Shown here: one piece after another, positions 27,557-37,391 of the stretch
Position numbering within the stretch: position 1 is the first letter of the stretch
Layout of the letters: each line of letters starts with the position of its first letter
Assembly (NCBI RefSeq): GCF_001598855.1
Contig: NZ_BCZS01000036.1
Span: 1-39,074 of the forward strand
DNA from: Pluralibacter gergoviae ATCC 33028 = NBRC 105706
GTDB lineage: Bacteria; Pseudomonadota; Gammaproteobacteria; Enterobacterales; Enterobacteriaceae
Reading direction: 5' to 3'
DNA: 39,074 bases
Program-made: the position numbers and the translations under genes
Notes under the pieces: generated by a model
The model's database searches: none
Told to the model about the DNA's origin: nothing
The model's input: the letters and a program-made list of their open reading frames with translations, nothing else

Positions 27557-27707
27557 GTTTTCACCGTTAGATCCTGCCATTACCGCGCTCAATTCTGCCC
27601 GCCGCTTCGTACAGATAATGCACCGGCAGTTAAGTTTTCGTAAAAGTCCCGCCGGGCGCGGGCCCGCCTGTCTACCCTTAACGCATTCGCTCAACAAGGA
27701 GTCAGCT

Positions 27708-28832
27708 ATGCGCTATGCAACGGGTGCTTTACTTCTGGGAACGCTGTTTACCGCCGCCGCCCAGGCCGGGGAGCAACAGGTGGATGTTGAGGTGGTGCAG
27801 GACAAGCTTGACCACCCGTGGTCGCTGGCCTTTCTGCCGGACGGGCAGGGGGCGCTGATTACCCTGCGCGGCGGCGAGCTGCTGCACTGGGTAGAGAACA
27901 AGGGCGTGTCGGCGCCGATTGCCGGCGTGCCGAAGGTGTGGGCCCGGGGGCAGGGCGGGCTGCTGGACGTGGCGCTGGCGCCGGACTTTTCCAGGTCGCG
28001 GCGGGTCTGGCTGAGCTACGCCGAGGCCGGCCCCGACGGCAAAGCGGGCACGGCGGTAGGCTACGGGCGCCTCAGCGACGATATGCGGACATTAGCGGAC
28101 TTTAAGGTCGTCTTCCGCCAGATGCCGAAGCTCTCCACCGGCAACCACTTCGGCGGCAGGCTGGCGTTCGACGGTAAAGGCTATCTGTTTATCGCCCTCG
28201 GCGAGAATAATCAGCGCATTACCGCCCAGGCGCTGGACAAACTGCAGGGCAAGGTGGTGCGTCTGACCGACCGGGGGGAGGTGCCGCCGGATAATCCTTT
28301 CGTCGGCAAGGCCGGCGCCCGGCCCGAAATCTGGGCCTACGGCATCCGCAATCCGCAGGGTCTGGCGATGAATCCCTGGAGCCAAGCCCTGTGGCTCACC
28401 GAACACGGCCCGCGCGGCGGCGATGAGATTAATATTCCGGAGAAAGGCAGGAATTACGGCTGGCCGCTGGCCACCCACGGCGTGAACTACAGCGGCCTGG
28501 CGATCCCCGAAGCGAAGGGCGAAACGCTGGCGGGCGCCGAGCAGCCAGCGTTTGTCTGGAAAGTCTCCCCGGCGGTGAGCGGCATGGCGTTTTACAACGC
28601 CAGGACCTTCCCGGCCTGGCAGCACAAGCTGTTCATCGGCGCGCTGAAGGACAATACGGCGATCGTGATGAACGTTGACGGCAGCCGGATCACCGAAGAG
28701 GCGCGCATTCTCGGCGACCGCAGGCAGCGCATCCGCGACGTGCGGGTCGGCCCCGACGGCTACCTGTACGTGCTAACCGACGAGTCCGACGGCGAACTGC
28801 TGAAGGTCAGTCCGCGGCCCGGCTTCAGGTAA
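27708..28832 (+). CDS. yliI: Soluble aldose sugar dehydrogenase YliI (PQQ-type)
   Basis: A periplasmic six-bladed beta-propeller dehydrogenase that oxidises aldoses with pyrroloquinoline quinone; E. coli needs added PQQ. The 374-residue precursor has a signal peptide ending in AAAQA near residue 19. Conserved blade segments include [11 protein letters not shown] near 35, [21 protein letters not shown] near 145 and [12 protein letters not shown] near 215, and the [12 protein letters not shown] stretch supplies calcium and cofactor contacts. AAGGAG precedes the ATG; longer in-frame starts lie in the yncJ region and would bury the signal. The last eight bases overlap the 3' end of the convergent gstB. 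Confidence 0.93.
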   Translation: MRYATGALLLGTLFTAAAQAGEQQVDVEVVQDKLDHPWSLAFLPDGQGALITLRGGELLHWVENKGVSAPIAGVPKVWARGQGGLLDVALAPDFSRSRRVWLSYAEAGPDGKAGTAVGYGRLSDDMRTLADFKVVFRQMPKLSTGNHFGGRLAFDGKGYLFIALGENNQRITAQALDKLQGKVVRLTDRGEVPPDNPFVGKAGARPEIWAYGIRNPQGLAMNPWSQALWLTEHGPRGGDEINIPEKGRNYGWPLATHGVNYSGLAIPEAKGETLAGAEQPAFVWKVSPAVSGMAFYNARTFPAWQHKLFIGALKDNTAIVMNVDGSRITEEARILGDRRQRIRDVRVGPDGYLYVLTDESDGELLKVSPRPGFR

Positions 28833-29451
28833 CCGGGATCATCACCACGTTCTGGTAGGCCGGGCGGCGCGACAGCTGCTGCGACCAGCGCTGCAGGTTG
28901 GGGTGCGGCTGCCAGCGGTCGACCGCGCCCATCATGTTCCAGATAAAGGGCGCGACGGCGATATCGCCAACCCCGAACTCTGCGCCCGACAGCCATTCGC
29001 TCTCGCCCAGCGCGGCGTCAAGAATAGCCAGTAGCGCTTCCGCTTCCGCAATGGCGGCCTCAATGGCCGCCGCGTCGCGCTGCGCCGGCGGCGTTCTCAC
29101 CAGCCCGGTCAGGATTATCCTGTGCACCGGGGAGAGCGTGCCGTTGGCCCAGTCCATCCACTTTTCCGCCTGCGCCCGCTGCGCCGGGGCGTCAATCCAC
29201 AGGCGGTTGATGCCGTACTGCGCCGCCAGGTAGCGCACGATGCTGTTCGACTCCCACAGCGTGGTCTGGGTTTCATCATCAATCAGCAGCGGCACCAGGC
29301 CGTTGGGATTTTTTGCCAGATACTCCGCCTCGTGGTTCAGCCCGAACTCCAGTCCGGCGAGGATCTGGTTGTAGGGCAGGTCCAGCTCCTCCAGAGTCCA
29401 GCGCACTTTCTTGACGTTTGTTGAGTTGTTGCGGCCCCATAGCGTGATCAT
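28825..29451 (-). CDS. gstB: Glutathione S-transferase GstB
   Basis: A 208-residue cytoplasmic glutathione transferase with an N-terminal thioredoxin-like domain ([18 protein letters not shown], then [10 protein letters not shown] near residue 65) and an all-helical C-terminal domain with [13 protein letters not shown] near 160. Close similarity to E. coli GstB (YliJ) and the same neighbours support the name. The frame runs six codons further, but the ATG at 29451 with GGAG five bases before it gives the family N-terminus. Its physiological substrate is unclear; E. coli GstB acts on bromoacetate. Confidence 0.94.
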   Translation of the reverse strand: MITLWGRNNSTNVKKVRWTLEELDLPYNQILAGLEFGLNHEAEYLAKNPNGLVPLLIDDETQTTLWESNSIVRYLAAQYGINRLWIDAPAQRAQAEKWMDWANGTLSPVHRIILTGLVRTPPAQRDAAAIEAAIAEAEALLAILDAALGESEWLSGAEFGVGDIAVAPFIWNMMGAVDRWQPHPNLQRWSQQLSRRPAYQNVVMIPVT

Positions 29452-29638
29452 AAGCACTCCCGGTTGCAAAAAGGTTAACGGCGTAAAATGCTGCTGCTAT
29501 GGTGAGGGAAATTAAAGATTCAGGCAACGGCGATCAAAAAAATTGTCCTGTTTTTAGCGCAAGCTGCCGTTCTTGCGTAAACTTTAAAAACTTTACCAAC
29601 GCATTGTTTCTTTAAGGTCATTTCTGCGTTATTACTCA

Positions 29639-29676
29639 CCGCCGGTGGTTATTCGATGCCGGCGGCGTCGTGTTTT
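29639..29676 (+). promoter_or_regulatory. Hairpin followed by a U-run in the dacC leader
   Basis: CCGCCGG (29639-29645) and CCGGCGG (29659-29665) form a perfect seven-pair stem with a 13-base loop; GTTTTT follows seven bases later, upstream of the dacC ATG. It could act as a weak attenuator or as a leader structure, or be incidental. Confidence 0.3.
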
Positions 29677-29701
29677 TGAAATGGATACTTGGGTGGCTCT
29701 C

Positions 29702-30910
29702 ATGACGCGTTCTGTTATCTCCTCCCGCGGCTTCGCCGCAGGCTCACTGTTACTGTTTTTGGTTTCCCCTCTCGCGCAGGCGGCCGATCAGGCTGCGATG
29801 CCCGCGGCGCCCGCCGTCGATGCCAAAGCCTGGATCCTGATGGACTACGCCAGCGGCAAGGTGCTCAGCGAGGGCAATGCGGACGAAAAGCTCGATCCCG
29901 CCAGCCTGACGAAAATCATGACCAGCTATGTGGTCGGCCAGGCGCTGAAGGCCAATAAAATTAAGCTCACCGACATGGTGACCATCGGCAAAGACGCCTG
30001 GGCGACCGGTAATCCGGCCCTGCGCGGCTCGTCGGTGATGTTCCTCAAGCCCGGCATGCAGGTTTCCGTTGAAGATCTGAATAAGGGCGTCATTATCCAG
30101 TCCGGCAACGATGCCTGCATCGCGCTTGCCGACTACGTGGCCGGCAGCCAGGACTCGTTCATCAACCTGATGAACGGCTATGCGCAGAAAATGGGGCTGA
30201 CCAACACGACCTTTAAAACCGTCCACGGCCTCGACGCGCCGGGGCAGTTCAGCACCGCCCGCGATATGGCCCTGCTGACCAAGGCCAGCATTCGCGACGT
30301 GCCCGACGAATATGCGGTCAATAAAGAGAAAGAGTTTACCTTCAATAAAATCCGCCAGCAGAACCGCAACCGCCTGCTGTGGAACGCCAGCCTCAACGCC
30401 GACGGCGTTAAAACCGGCACCACGGCGGGAGCGGGCTATAACCTGGTCTCCTCCGCCACCCAGGGCGACATGCGCCTGATCGCGGTGGTGCTGGGCACCA
30501 AAACCGACCGCATCCGCTTTAGCGAATCGGAAAAACTGCTGACCTGGGGCTTCCGCTTCTTCGAAACCGTGACGCCGATTAAGCCGGATGCCACCTTCGT
30601 TGAACAGCGGGTCTGGTACGGCGACAGCAGCGAGGCGAAGCTGGGCGCCGGAGATGCCGGGTCGATAACCCTGCCGAAGGGGCAGCTTAAAAACCTCAAG
30701 GCCAGCTACACCCTCAGCGAGCCGCAGCTCACCGCGCCGCTGAAAAAGGGCCAGGTGGTCGGCACTATCGACTTTAAGCTGAATGATAAAACCATCGAGC
30801 AGCGCCCGCTGGTGGTGATGGAGGCCGTGAACGAGGGCGGCGTCTTTAGCCGGATGATGGACTTCGTGCTGATGAAGTTCCACCAGTGGTTCGGCGGCTG
30901 GTTTTCCTGA
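29702..30910 (+). CDS. dacC: D-alanyl-D-alanine carboxypeptidase DacC (PBP6)
   Basis: This low-molecular-weight penicillin-binding protein trims the terminal D-Ala from peptidoglycan pentapeptides at the periplasmic face. The 402-residue precursor has a signal peptide cleaved after AQAA near residue 28. The active-site motifs are SLTK (Ser68, Lys71), SGN (Ser134) and KTG (Lys237). A C-terminal PBP5 beta domain and an amphipathic tail ([10 protein letters not shown]) anchor it to the membrane. The frame opens 19 codons upstream; I choose 29702, which lines up with the E. coli start, although the GGTGG ahead of it is only a moderate ribosome site and the ATG at 29681 is an alternative. Confidence 0.94.
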   Translation: MTRSVISSRGFAAGSLLLFLVSPLAQAADQAAMPAAPAVDAKAWILMDYASGKVLSEGNADEKLDPASLTKIMTSYVVGQALKANKIKLTDMVTIGKDAWATGNPALRGSSVMFLKPGMQVSVEDLNKGVIIQSGNDACIALADYVAGSQDSFINLMNGYAQKMGLTNTTFKTVHGLDAPGQFSTARDMALLTKASIRDVPDEYAVNKEKEFTFNKIRQQNRNRLLWNASLNADGVKTGTTAGAGYNLVSSATQGDMRLIAVVLGTKTDRIRFSESEKLLTWGFRFFETVTPIKPDATFVEQRVWYGDSSEAKLGAGDAGSITLPKGQLKNLKASYTLSEPQLTAPLKKGQVVGTIDFKLNDKTIEQRPLVVMEAVNEGGVFSRMMDFVLMKFHQWFGGWFS

Positions 30911-31672
30911 TTAATCCGCCAGCAGCGCGATGCCGTGCTGCTTCGCCTGCGCCGCCAGCCTGCACTCCGGGCGGCGGTCGCAGGCAATTGCGTTAAACTG
31001 CTCCAGCCCGCCCATCTTTGCCGGTCTGACTTTGCCAAACTTGCTGTGATCGACCACCAGCACGTGAAACTGCGCCTGCGCCATCGCCCACAGCTTTACC
31101 GGCAGCTCATCGAGATTAAAACAGGTCACGCCCTGCTGGGCGTGGACGCCCGCGGCCGAATAGAAGGCGATATCCGGGCAGAGGTGGCTCAGGGTGTCCT
31201 GCGGGCTGAGCGGTTTGAAGATGGCGTTGCTGGCGTGAAATTCGCCGCCGCAGAGGATAGGGCGGCACAGCGGCTTCTCCTGCAGGGCGAGAAAGGTGTT
31301 GAGCGAGTAGCAGACGCCGGTAAAGGGCAGCTCGCTGTCGATAGCGTCAATAACCCACGGCGTGGTGGTGCCGCAGTCAAAGAAGGCCATCTGGTGGGGC
31401 TTGAGCAGGCCGGCGGCGCGGCGACCGGCGAGCCGCTTCTCGTCGACCAGCCGCGTTTTCTGATCGCTTAGCAGGTAGTGGCCGACGCTGCGCGCTTCAA
31501 GCACCACGTAGCCCCCCAGCAGCAGCACCGGGCCGGGGGCGCTGCTGAGATCGCGGCGAACGGTCATCTCTGAGACCCCGAGCAGGGCCGCGGCCTCTTT
31601 AAGATGCAGCCTGTCGCTGCGCTTAAGCGCCTGGACTAGCTGGCTGATTCGCTCATCGCGTCTGGTTTCCAT
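30911..31672 (-). CDS. deoR: Deoxyribose operon repressor DeoR
   Basis: The repressor of the deo nucleoside-catabolism genes, induced by deoxyribose-5-phosphate. The 253-residue protein has an N-terminal winged helix-turn-helix (about residues 18-50, LHLKEAAALLGVSEMTVRRDL) and a DeoR sugar-sensing domain with FDCGTTTPW near 98 and VDHSKFG near 205. It matches E. coli DeoR closely in its first 80 residues. Its stop abuts the dacC stop with no spacer, so the two convergent transcripts must overlap. There is no clear ribosome site before the ATG. Confidence 0.94.
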   Translation of the reverse strand: METRRDERISQLVQALKRSDRLHLKEAAALLGVSEMTVRRDLSSAPGPVLLLGGYVVLEARSVGHYLLSDQKTRLVDEKRLAGRRAAGLLKPHQMAFFDCGTTTPWVIDAIDSELPFTGVCYSLNTFLALQEKPLCRPILCGGEFHASNAIFKPLSPQDTLSHLCPDIAFYSAAGVHAQQGVTCFNLDELPVKLWAMAQAQFHVLVVDHSKFGKVRPAKMGGLEQFNAIACDRRPECRLAAQAKQHGIALLAD

Positions 31673-31744
31673 GTTGCATCATCACCCCGTTGGCGCCTGC
31701 CTCATGCAGGCGGTCAGTGGGGAATGTTACCTGCGCCGCGCGCC

Positions 31745-32353
31745 TTAGTCACGCACCCAGCCCTTGCGGATGGGCAGGGCGAAGCAGACGCGGTAGAGTC
31801 GGCACAGGCGGCGGTACAGCGCCTCGCCGCAGAAGTTCCACGCCAGCTGGGCGCTGAGGCAGCCGCTGAGCCCGGCAAGAAAACCGCCCAGCATATCCAG
31901 CGGCCAGTGTACGCCGAGATAGACACGCGACCAGGCAATCATCCCGGCCACGACCAGCAGCAGCGCGCCTGACCAGCGGCGGTGCCAGAAGAAGAAGGCG
32001 AGGCCGAAGGTAAATGCCACCGTGCCGTGGTCGCTCGGGAAGGAGTCGTCCGCCGCGTGGTGCAGAAAGTTGTAGCCCGCGCCTATCGCAAAGGGCCTGG
32101 CGTGCGGAAACAGGTGTCCAATGCTCCAGGAGAGGACAAGGCTGAAGGCTATCGCCATCGCCATTTTCAGCACCAGGTGGCGCCGGGCGTTAACCTGTCG
32201 GCGGGGGCCCCACAGCCACATGGCGGCCGCCAGCGCGGGGACCAGTAAAATCATATCTTTCGCGATAAACGTGGCCAGGGCGATCGCCCACTGCGGCGAG
32301 GCGGGCGTCGCGTTGATCCAGTAAAACAGCGAATAATTCAAATTTTCCAGCAT
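31745..32353 (-). CDS. ybjG: Undecaprenyl-diphosphatase YbjG (PAP2 type)
   Basis: An integral membrane phosphatase recycling undecaprenyl diphosphate to the lipid carrier for cell-wall synthesis. The 202-residue protein has about five membrane spans and the PAP2 motifs: the HLFPHARPF segment near residue 80 (motif 1), PSDHGTVAF near 105 (motif 2) and SRVYLGVHWPLDM near 145 (motif 3, with the catalytic His). It is slightly longer at the C-terminus than E. coli YbjG. It lies 72 bases downstream of deoR in the same direction. Confidence 0.92.
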   Translation of the reverse strand: MLENLNYSLFYWINATPASPQWAIALATFIAKDMILLVPALAAAMWLWGPRRQVNARRHLVLKMAMAIAFSLVLSWSIGHLFPHARPFAIGAGYNFLHHAADDSFPSDHGTVAFTFGLAFFFWHRRWSGALLLVVAGMIAWSRVYLGVHWPLDMLGGFLAGLSGCLSAQLAWNFCGEALYRRLCRLYRVCFALPIRKGWVRD

Positions 32354-32522
32354 AGCGGACAGACTCTTACAAAATGATGATGTGGCAGCTTAAAAAGCAT
32401 TAACCGGCAAGAAAAGGGAGTTTATCTTAATTGTCGGGAGGTTATGATTATAACGTTACGGCAGCGGGAATGAAGGGCGCCAGCGCCGCCTCATGGGGAC
32501 AATATGCTGCACCCCGGCTGCT

Positions 32523-32575
32523 GAGGTAGCGAAAAAGTGCCTGCGGGCGGCGATTTGTGGAGATTTCGCTATCTC
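32523..32575. repeat. Long inverted repeat upstream of mdfA
   Basis: GAGGTAGCGAAA (32523-32534) and TTTCGCTATCTC (32564-32575) pair over twelve positions with one G-U wobble, spaced by 29 bases. It sits between ybjG and mdfA, upstream of a TATACT box (32609-32614). It could be an operator, a transcript hairpin or a decayed small repeat. Confidence 0.4.
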
Positions 32576-32630
32576 CGGCAGACATCCTTTATTACACTTC
32601 AGGCGTTTTATACTTTCACTCAGAGATTTC

Positions 32631-33860
32631 ATGCAAAACCACGCTCTTTCCGGCAAGCGGCTCGGCCGCTCGGCCCTGCTGTTCCCGCTGTGCCTCGTCC
32701 TGTACGAGTTTTCAACCTATATCGGCAACGACATGATCCAGCCCGGCATGCTGGCGGTGGTGGCAGAGTTTCAGGCCAGCACCGAGTGGGTGCCGACCTC
32801 AATGACCGCCTACCTGGCGGGGGGCATGTTCCTGCAGTGGCTGCTGGGGCCGCTCTCGGACCGCGTCGGCCGCCGTCCGGTGATGCTGGCGGGCGTGGTG
32901 TGGTTCATCCTCACCTGCCTCGCTACCCTGCTGGTACAGAACATCGAACAGTTTACCCTGCTGCGCTTCCTGCAGGGGTGCGGACTGTGCTTTGTCGGCG
33001 CGGTGGGCTATGCGGCGATCCAGGAGTCCTATGAAGAGGCGGTGAGTATTAAAATCACCGCCCTGATGGCTAACGTGGCGCTGATTGCGCCGCTGCTCGG
33101 CCCGCTGGTGGGCGCCGCCTGGGTCCACGCGGCGTCGTGGGAGAGCATGTTTGTGCTGTTTGCCGCGCTGGCGGCGGTGGCCTTTGTCGGCCTGCAGCGG
33201 GCGATGCCGGAGACCGCAACCCGGCTTGGCGAAAGGCTGTCGCTCAAGGAGCTTGGCCACGACTATGGGCTGGTGCTGAAGAACCTGCGCTTCGTCGCGG
33301 GCGCGCTGGCGACCGGCTTTATCAGCCTGCCGCTGCTGGCGTGGATAGCCCAGTCGCCGGTGATTATCATCAGCGGCGAGCAGGCCAGCAGCTATGAGTA
33401 CGGCATGCTGCAGGTGCCTATCTTTGGCGCGCTGATCGCCGGCAATCTGGTGCTGGCGAAACTTACGGCGCGTTGCAGCGTGCGCTGGCTGATTATCGCC
33501 GGCGGCTGGCCGGCGATGACCGGCCTGCTGGTGGCGGCGCTGGCAACGGTCGTTTCGTCTCACGCCTATCTGTGGATGACCGCCGGGCTGAGCATTTACG
33601 CCTTCGGCATTGGTATCTCCAATGCGGGCCTGGTGCGCCTGACGCTGTTTGCAAGCGAGATGAGTAAAGGTACGGTGTCGTCGGCGATGGGCGTTCTGCA
33701 GATGCTTATCTTTACCGTCGGCATTGAAATCAGCAAGCACGCCTATCAGCTGGGCGGCAGCGGTTTGTTCAGCCTGTTTAACCTGCTCAGCGGCGCGCTG
33801 TGGCTGGGACTGATTATTTATTTCCTTAAGGATAAGCGCGTCGGCAGCGGCAACCGTTAG
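32631..33860 (+). CDS. mdfA: Multidrug efflux transporter MdfA
   Basis: A major-facilitator proton antiporter that exports chloramphenicol, cationic dyes and other drugs and helps alkaline pH tolerance. The 409-residue protein has twelve predicted spans. The acidic pair Glu26 and Asp34, critical for substrate and proton coupling, is present in [10 protein letters not shown]. The motif A loop reads [13 protein letters not shown] near residue 80, and the antiporter motif C lies near [17 protein letters not shown]-like residues 145-160. The frame extends upstream, but the ATG at 32631 gives the family start. A TATACT box about 20 bases before it implies a very short leader, and no good Shine-Dalgarno is visible. 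Confidence 0.95.
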   Translation: MQNHALSGKRLGRSALLFPLCLVLYEFSTYIGNDMIQPGMLAVVAEFQASTEWVPTSMTAYLAGGMFLQWLLGPLSDRVGRRPVMLAGVVWFILTCLATLLVQNIEQFTLLRFLQGCGLCFVGAVGYAAIQESYEEAVSIKITALMANVALIAPLLGPLVGAAWVHAASWESMFVLFAALAAVAFVGLQRAMPETATRLGERLSLKELGHDYGLVLKNLRFVAGALATGFISLPLLAWIAQSPVIIISGEQASSYEYGMLQVPIFGALIAGNLVLAKLTARCSVRWLIIAGGWPAMTGLLVAALATVVSSHAYLWMTAGLSIYAFGIGISNAGLVRLTLFASEMSKGTVSSAMGVLQMLIFTVGIEISKHAYQLGGSGLFSLFNLLSGALWLGLIIYFLKDKRVGSGNR

Positions 33861-33874
33861 CCGCTGTCGGGGAC

Positions 33875-34687
33875 TCAGTCGAACGGCGGCTCGCAGTTGA
33901 GGATGCGGTCAATGACCTGCAGGACGCCCTGCTGGTTGTTGTCCGGCGCAAGGTAGCGGGCGGCCGCCTTCGCCTCGGCGCTGGCGTTTTCCATCGCAAA
34001 TCCGAAGCGGGCCTGGCGCAGCATCTCCAGATCGTTGCCGCTGTCGCCGAAGGTGACTACCTCATCATCTTCAATCCCCCAGCGCGCCTGCAATAGCCGC
34101 AGGCCGTTGGCCTTGTGGATGCCGGGAATAATCAGATCGATGCTGCCGTGGCCGGTGGTCACCGCCGTCACCATGTCGCCCAGCCGCTCGCGCAGCATCT
34201 GCTGCATCTCCGGCACGCGGCTGTCCGGCAGGTTGAGGCCGAACTTGAGGAAGGTGTCGTCGAGATTGTCGAAGTTGTCCACCAGCTCAAGGCGGTGGTA
34301 ATAGCACGCCGCGATCTCCTTCAGGGCGGCGCGATAGCCGCTGAGGGTGTAGGCGCTGCGCTTGCCGCAGGCGATAATTTCCACCTCCGGCAGGGTATGC
34401 AGAAAGGCCACCACGCGGGCGAAGTGCGCCCGCGACAGGTCGGCGTTAAAAACGTCTTCCCCCGCGTCCCGCACCCAGCCGCCGTTTTCCGCCACGAAGG
34501 CTATCTCGTGGGCAATCTCCGGAAAGAAGGAGATAAGCTGCCAGTACTGGTTGCCGCTGGCCACCGCGAAGCGGATGCCCCGCGCTTTCATCTGCCGGTA
34601 CTGATTGAGGAAACGCTCGCGGTTGTAGCGCTTTTCATCGTTAAGAAAGGTGCCGTCCATGTCCACGGCGATCAGCTTGATGCTCAT
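33875..34687 (-). CDS. ybjI: HAD phosphatase YbjI (Cof type)
   Basis: A 270-residue cytoplasmic HAD-superfamily Cof-type phosphatase. E. coli YbjI acts on FMN and related sugar phosphates. The nucleophile motif DMDGTFLND is at residue 9-17, SGNQ near 43 gives motif II, Lys of motif III is near KANG, and GDSGNDLEM near 220 gives motif IV. The ATG overlaps the ybjJ stop (ATGA), so ybjJ-ybjI are co-translated. Its 3' end faces mdfA with 14 bases between the stops. Confidence 0.92.
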   Translation of the reverse strand: MSIKLIAVDMDGTFLNDEKRYNRERFLNQYRQMKARGIRFAVASGNQYWQLISFFPEIAHEIAFVAENGGWVRDAGEDVFNADLSRAHFARVVAFLHTLPEVEIIACGKRSAYTLSGYRAALKEIAACYYHRLELVDNFDNLDDTFLKFGLNLPDSRVPEMQQMLRERLGDMVTAVTTGHGSIDLIIPGIHKANGLRLLQARWGIEDDEVVTFGDSGNDLEMLRQARFGFAMENASAEAKAAARYLAPDNNQQGVLQVIDRILNCEPPFD

Positions 34688-35889
34688 GATGCGCTCTCCA
34701 TTGCCGGTGATGTTTCAGGTTTGGCCACCGCCCTGGCGACCAGCGCGGCGGTGAGTACCAGCGCCAGCACCACCAGCATGGCGCTGCGCAGGCCGTAGTG
34801 CTCGCCGAGGAAGCCGAGCAGCGGCGGCCCCACCAGGAACGCCAGGTAGCCGGTGGTCGCCACTACGCTGACGCGGGTCGGCGCGTCGGGGCCGGTATCG
34901 CTGGCGGCGGAGATGGTCAGCGGGAAGCCGAGCGAGGCGCCCATGCCCCAGAGGATCACCGACACCCCGGCAATCCAGTCCACGTCGACGAAGATAATCA
35001 GCGCGATGCCCAGCGCCCCCATCAGCGCGCTGGCGCGCACCACCACCACCCGGCTGTAGCGGTCGATGAACCAGCCGCCGCCGAAGCGGCCGACGGTCAT
35101 GCCGAGCGTAAAGCCCGCGTAGATCAGGGAGCCGGAGGTAGGGCTGAAGCCGTGGCCGTCAACCATCAGCAGCGGCAGCCAGTCGCTGGCGGAGCCTTCG
35201 GCAAAGGCCATCGCCAGCACAATGACGCCAATCAGCATCAGCTGCCGGTCGCGGTAAAAGGGCCGCATCATTTCCGCGTGCTTATTGCCCTCCGCACTAT
35301 TTTGGCCGGTGCCGTCGGGTATGGCGCGGATGGCGACGGCGATAGGGATGATGCACACCAGCGCCGCCAGCAGCGTATGCAGGGTCGCCGCCAGCCCGGC
35401 GGCGGTCAGCGCGATACCGATCCCGGCGCCGACCAGCGTGCCGAAGCTGTAGAAGCCGTGCATCATTGGCAGCACGGTTTTATTCATCTCCCGCTCCACC
35501 GCCGCGCCCTCGACGTTAATGGCCACCTCCGCCGATCCGAAGCTGGCGCCGAAGATCATCAGGCCAAAGGCGAACAGCGGGGCGGAGGCCAGGGACAGGG
35601 CGAGGCTCATCACCAGCATGCCCACCACCGCGCAGGACATGGTGGTGCGGATCACCCGGCGGGTGCCGAAGCGCCTGACCAGCCAGGCGGAGCAGAGGAT
35701 GCCGCTCATCGAACCGATGGAGAGGCCGAACAGCACCACGCCCATGCCGGCGGTGCTGACCGACAGCGTATCGCGGATAGCCGGGGTTCGCGTCGCCCAG
35801 GAGGCCATCAGCAGGCCGGGCAGAAAGAAAAACATAAACAGCGCGCACATGCGCAGGCGCAGCGCCTTGCGGGAAGAGAGGGTCGTCAT
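34684..35889 (-). CDS. ybjJ: MFS transporter YbjJ
   Basis: A 401-residue major-facilitator transporter with about twelve spans, similar to E. coli YbjJ. The substrate is not established. Segments such as [20 protein letters not shown] near the N-terminus and [14 protein letters not shown] near residue 315 are typical of this subfamily. It precedes ybjI and overlaps it by four bases. In E. coli the divergent neighbour is rcdA, which is missing here; uxuA is next instead. Confidence 0.88.
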   Translation of the reverse strand: MTTLSSRKALRLRMCALFMFFFLPGLLMASWATRTPAIRDTLSVSTAGMGVVLFGLSIGSMSGILCSAWLVRRFGTRRVIRTTMSCAVVGMLVMSLALSLASAPLFAFGLMIFGASFGSAEVAINVEGAAVEREMNKTVLPMMHGFYSFGTLVGAGIGIALTAAGLAATLHTLLAALVCIIPIAVAIRAIPDGTGQNSAEGNKHAEMMRPFYRDRQLMLIGVIVLAMAFAEGSASDWLPLLMVDGHGFSPTSGSLIYAGFTLGMTVGRFGGGWFIDRYSRVVVVRASALMGALGIALIIFVDVDWIAGVSVILWGMGASLGFPLTISAASDTGPDAPTRVSVVATTGYLAFLVGPPLLGFLGEHYGLRSAMLVVLALVLTAALVARAVAKPETSPAMESAS

Positions 35890-35974
35890 CCATTAACAGC
35901 CTTGCAGCAGAAGAAGCCCTAAGCGTAGCAAAATTGGGGCCTTAACCGAAGGCGTTCGTACCGCCGATGTGCCG

Positions 35975-35999
35975 CTACCGGGACCTGACGTCCCGGTAG
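35975..35999. terminator. Strong hairpin after uxuA
   Basis: CTACCGGGAC (35975-35984) and GTCCCGGTAG (35990-35999) form a perfect ten-pair stem with a five-base loop. It lies seven bases past the uxuA stop in the leftward direction. No U-tract follows, so it may protect the transcript 3' end or assist Rho-dependent termination before ybjJ. Confidence 0.4.
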
Positions 36000-36006
36000 T
36001 GCTGGC

Positions 36007-37077
36007 TTACTGCTTCGCTTTTTTCAGCGCCTCCCACAGCCCCAGCAGGTAGGTAACGCCGAGGGCGCGGTCGTACAGGCCGTAGCCCGGGCGGCCGGTT
36101 TCGCCCCAGATAAAGCGGCCGTGGTCCGGGCGGATATAGCCGTCAAAGCCGTTATCGTGCAGCGCTTTCATTACCCGGAACATATCCAGCGAGCCATACT
36201 GCGACGGATGCGCCGACTCATAGAAGTCTTTGTCTTTGATTATCTTGATATTGCGCACGTGGGCAAAGTGCAGGCGCCCGCGGCGGGTCAGGTCGGCGAG
36301 GATCTCGTAGACGTTGTTATCCGGATCTTCGGCGATCGAGCCGGTGCACAGGGTAATGCCGTTGGCCGGTGAGTTAACGGTATCGCAGATCAGCGTCAGA
36401 TCGGCGTGATTCTTCACGATGCGCGGCAGGCCAAAAATGGAATAGGGCGGATCGTCCGGATGAATGGCCATCTTGACGCCGACCTCTTCGCAGACCGGGA
36501 TCACCGCGCGCAGGAAGTAGAACAGGTTTTCGCGCAGTTTGTCGTCGTCAACGTCGGCGTAGCGGGCGAACAGCTCCTGCACCTTCGCCAGCCGCTCCGG
36601 CTCCCAGCCCGGCAGCGCAAAGCCGTTGGAATTGTCCAGCACCTCTTTGACCACCTCTTCCAGCGACTTATCGACGCCGTGTTTCTCAAACGCCATGGTC
36701 AGCGAACCGTCCGGCAGAACGTAGTTCATGTCGGTTTTCATCCAGTCAAAGACCGGCATGAAGTTATAGCAGATGACCTTAACGCCGTACTGCGCCAGGT
36801 TGCGGATGGTCTGCTTATAGTTGTCGATGTAGCGGTCGCGGCTCGGCGCGCCAATCTTAATATCGTCGTGGATGTTAACGCTCTCGATAACCTCCATCGT
36901 CAGGCCCGCGGCGCGGGCCTGACCGACCAGCGCCTCGATTTTATCCGTCGGCCAGACATCGCCGACCGGCACATCATAAAGTGCGCCCACGACGCCTTCT
37001 ACGCCCGGGACCTGGCGAAAATGCTCCAGCGGGATTTTGTCTTCCTTGGGGCCAAACCAGCGCATTGTCATCTGCAT
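36007..37077 (-). CDS. uxuA: Mannonate dehydratase UxuA (short form)
   Basis: The enzyme removes water from D-mannonate to give 2-keto-3-deoxygluconate in glucuronate catabolism. The 356-residue TIM-barrel protein has the metal and substrate segments HPDDPPYSIFG near residue 205, CDTVNSPANG near 232, HVRNIK near 275 and RPDHGRFIWGE near 320. It is about 40 residues shorter than E. coli UxuA and resembles the Gram-positive-like short form. No other hexuronate gene is next to it, so the rest of the pathway must lie elsewhere. The upstream region shows its own promoter and a palindrome. Confidence 0.88.
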   Translation of the reverse strand: MQMTMRWFGPKEDKIPLEHFRQVPGVEGVVGALYDVPVGDVWPTDKIEALVGQARAAGLTMEVIESVNIHDDIKIGAPSRDRYIDNYKQTIRNLAQYGVKVICYNFMPVFDWMKTDMNYVLPDGSLTMAFEKHGVDKSLEEVVKEVLDNSNGFALPGWEPERLAKVQELFARYADVDDDKLRENLFYFLRAVIPVCEEVGVKMAIHPDDPPYSIFGLPRIVKNHADLTLICDTVNSPANGITLCTGSIAEDPDNNVYEILADLTRRGRLHFAHVRNIKIIKDKDFYESAHPSQYGSLDMFRVMKALHDNGFDGYIRPDHGRFIWGETGRPGYGLYDRALGVTYLLGLWEALKKAKQ

Positions 37078-37123
37078 AATCTGTTTACCTTACCTGTGGG
37101 TGTCATGGTGGGTGAAATCTACC

Positions 37124-37174
37124 ATACTAGTATCTAATGAAGGGTATCATAGGCATCTCTTGATGATTAAGCAA
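37124..37174 (-). promoter_or_regulatory. Predicted uxuA promoter with operator-like palindrome
   Basis: On the minus strand TTGCTT (37169-37174) and TATGAT (37146-37151) are 17 bases apart; the start would be near 37139. The ten-base palindrome ATACTAGTAT (37124-37133) then spans about +6 to +15, an obvious place for a repressor. A GntR-family regulator such as UxuR or ExuR is a guess. Confidence 0.45.
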
Positions 37175-37391
37175 GATGCTGAGCGCAATGTGCGGTGAGG
37201 CGATAAGTGTTGATATCTGGAAATGCGATAGGGTGCATAAATTCCGAAATCAGACTACAGCGAAGGCAGCAAGGAGGGTGTGATATTGTAGTTGTCAGCG
37301 CTGTCAGCAATTTTCGGTCCGGAAACGTGATCCTACCTAAGCACGATGGGACATTTTTGATACTGGGAGCCAGCAACGGCAGGATGGGATT
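37175..37391. other. AT-richer stretch between uxuA promoter and the next gene
   Basis: From here GC content falls and remains low to the right edge, marking a probable border of acquired DNA. Short frames on both strands have no recognisable product. AGGA at 37381-37384 serves as the ribosome site of the following gene. No tRNA or attachment core is identified. Confidence 0.4.

Noticed and set aside
31694-31712. Seven-pair hairpin between ybjG and deoR as a terminator
   Set aside because: No U-tract on either strand; it is upstream of ybjG's 3' end only by gap position, so termination is unsupported.
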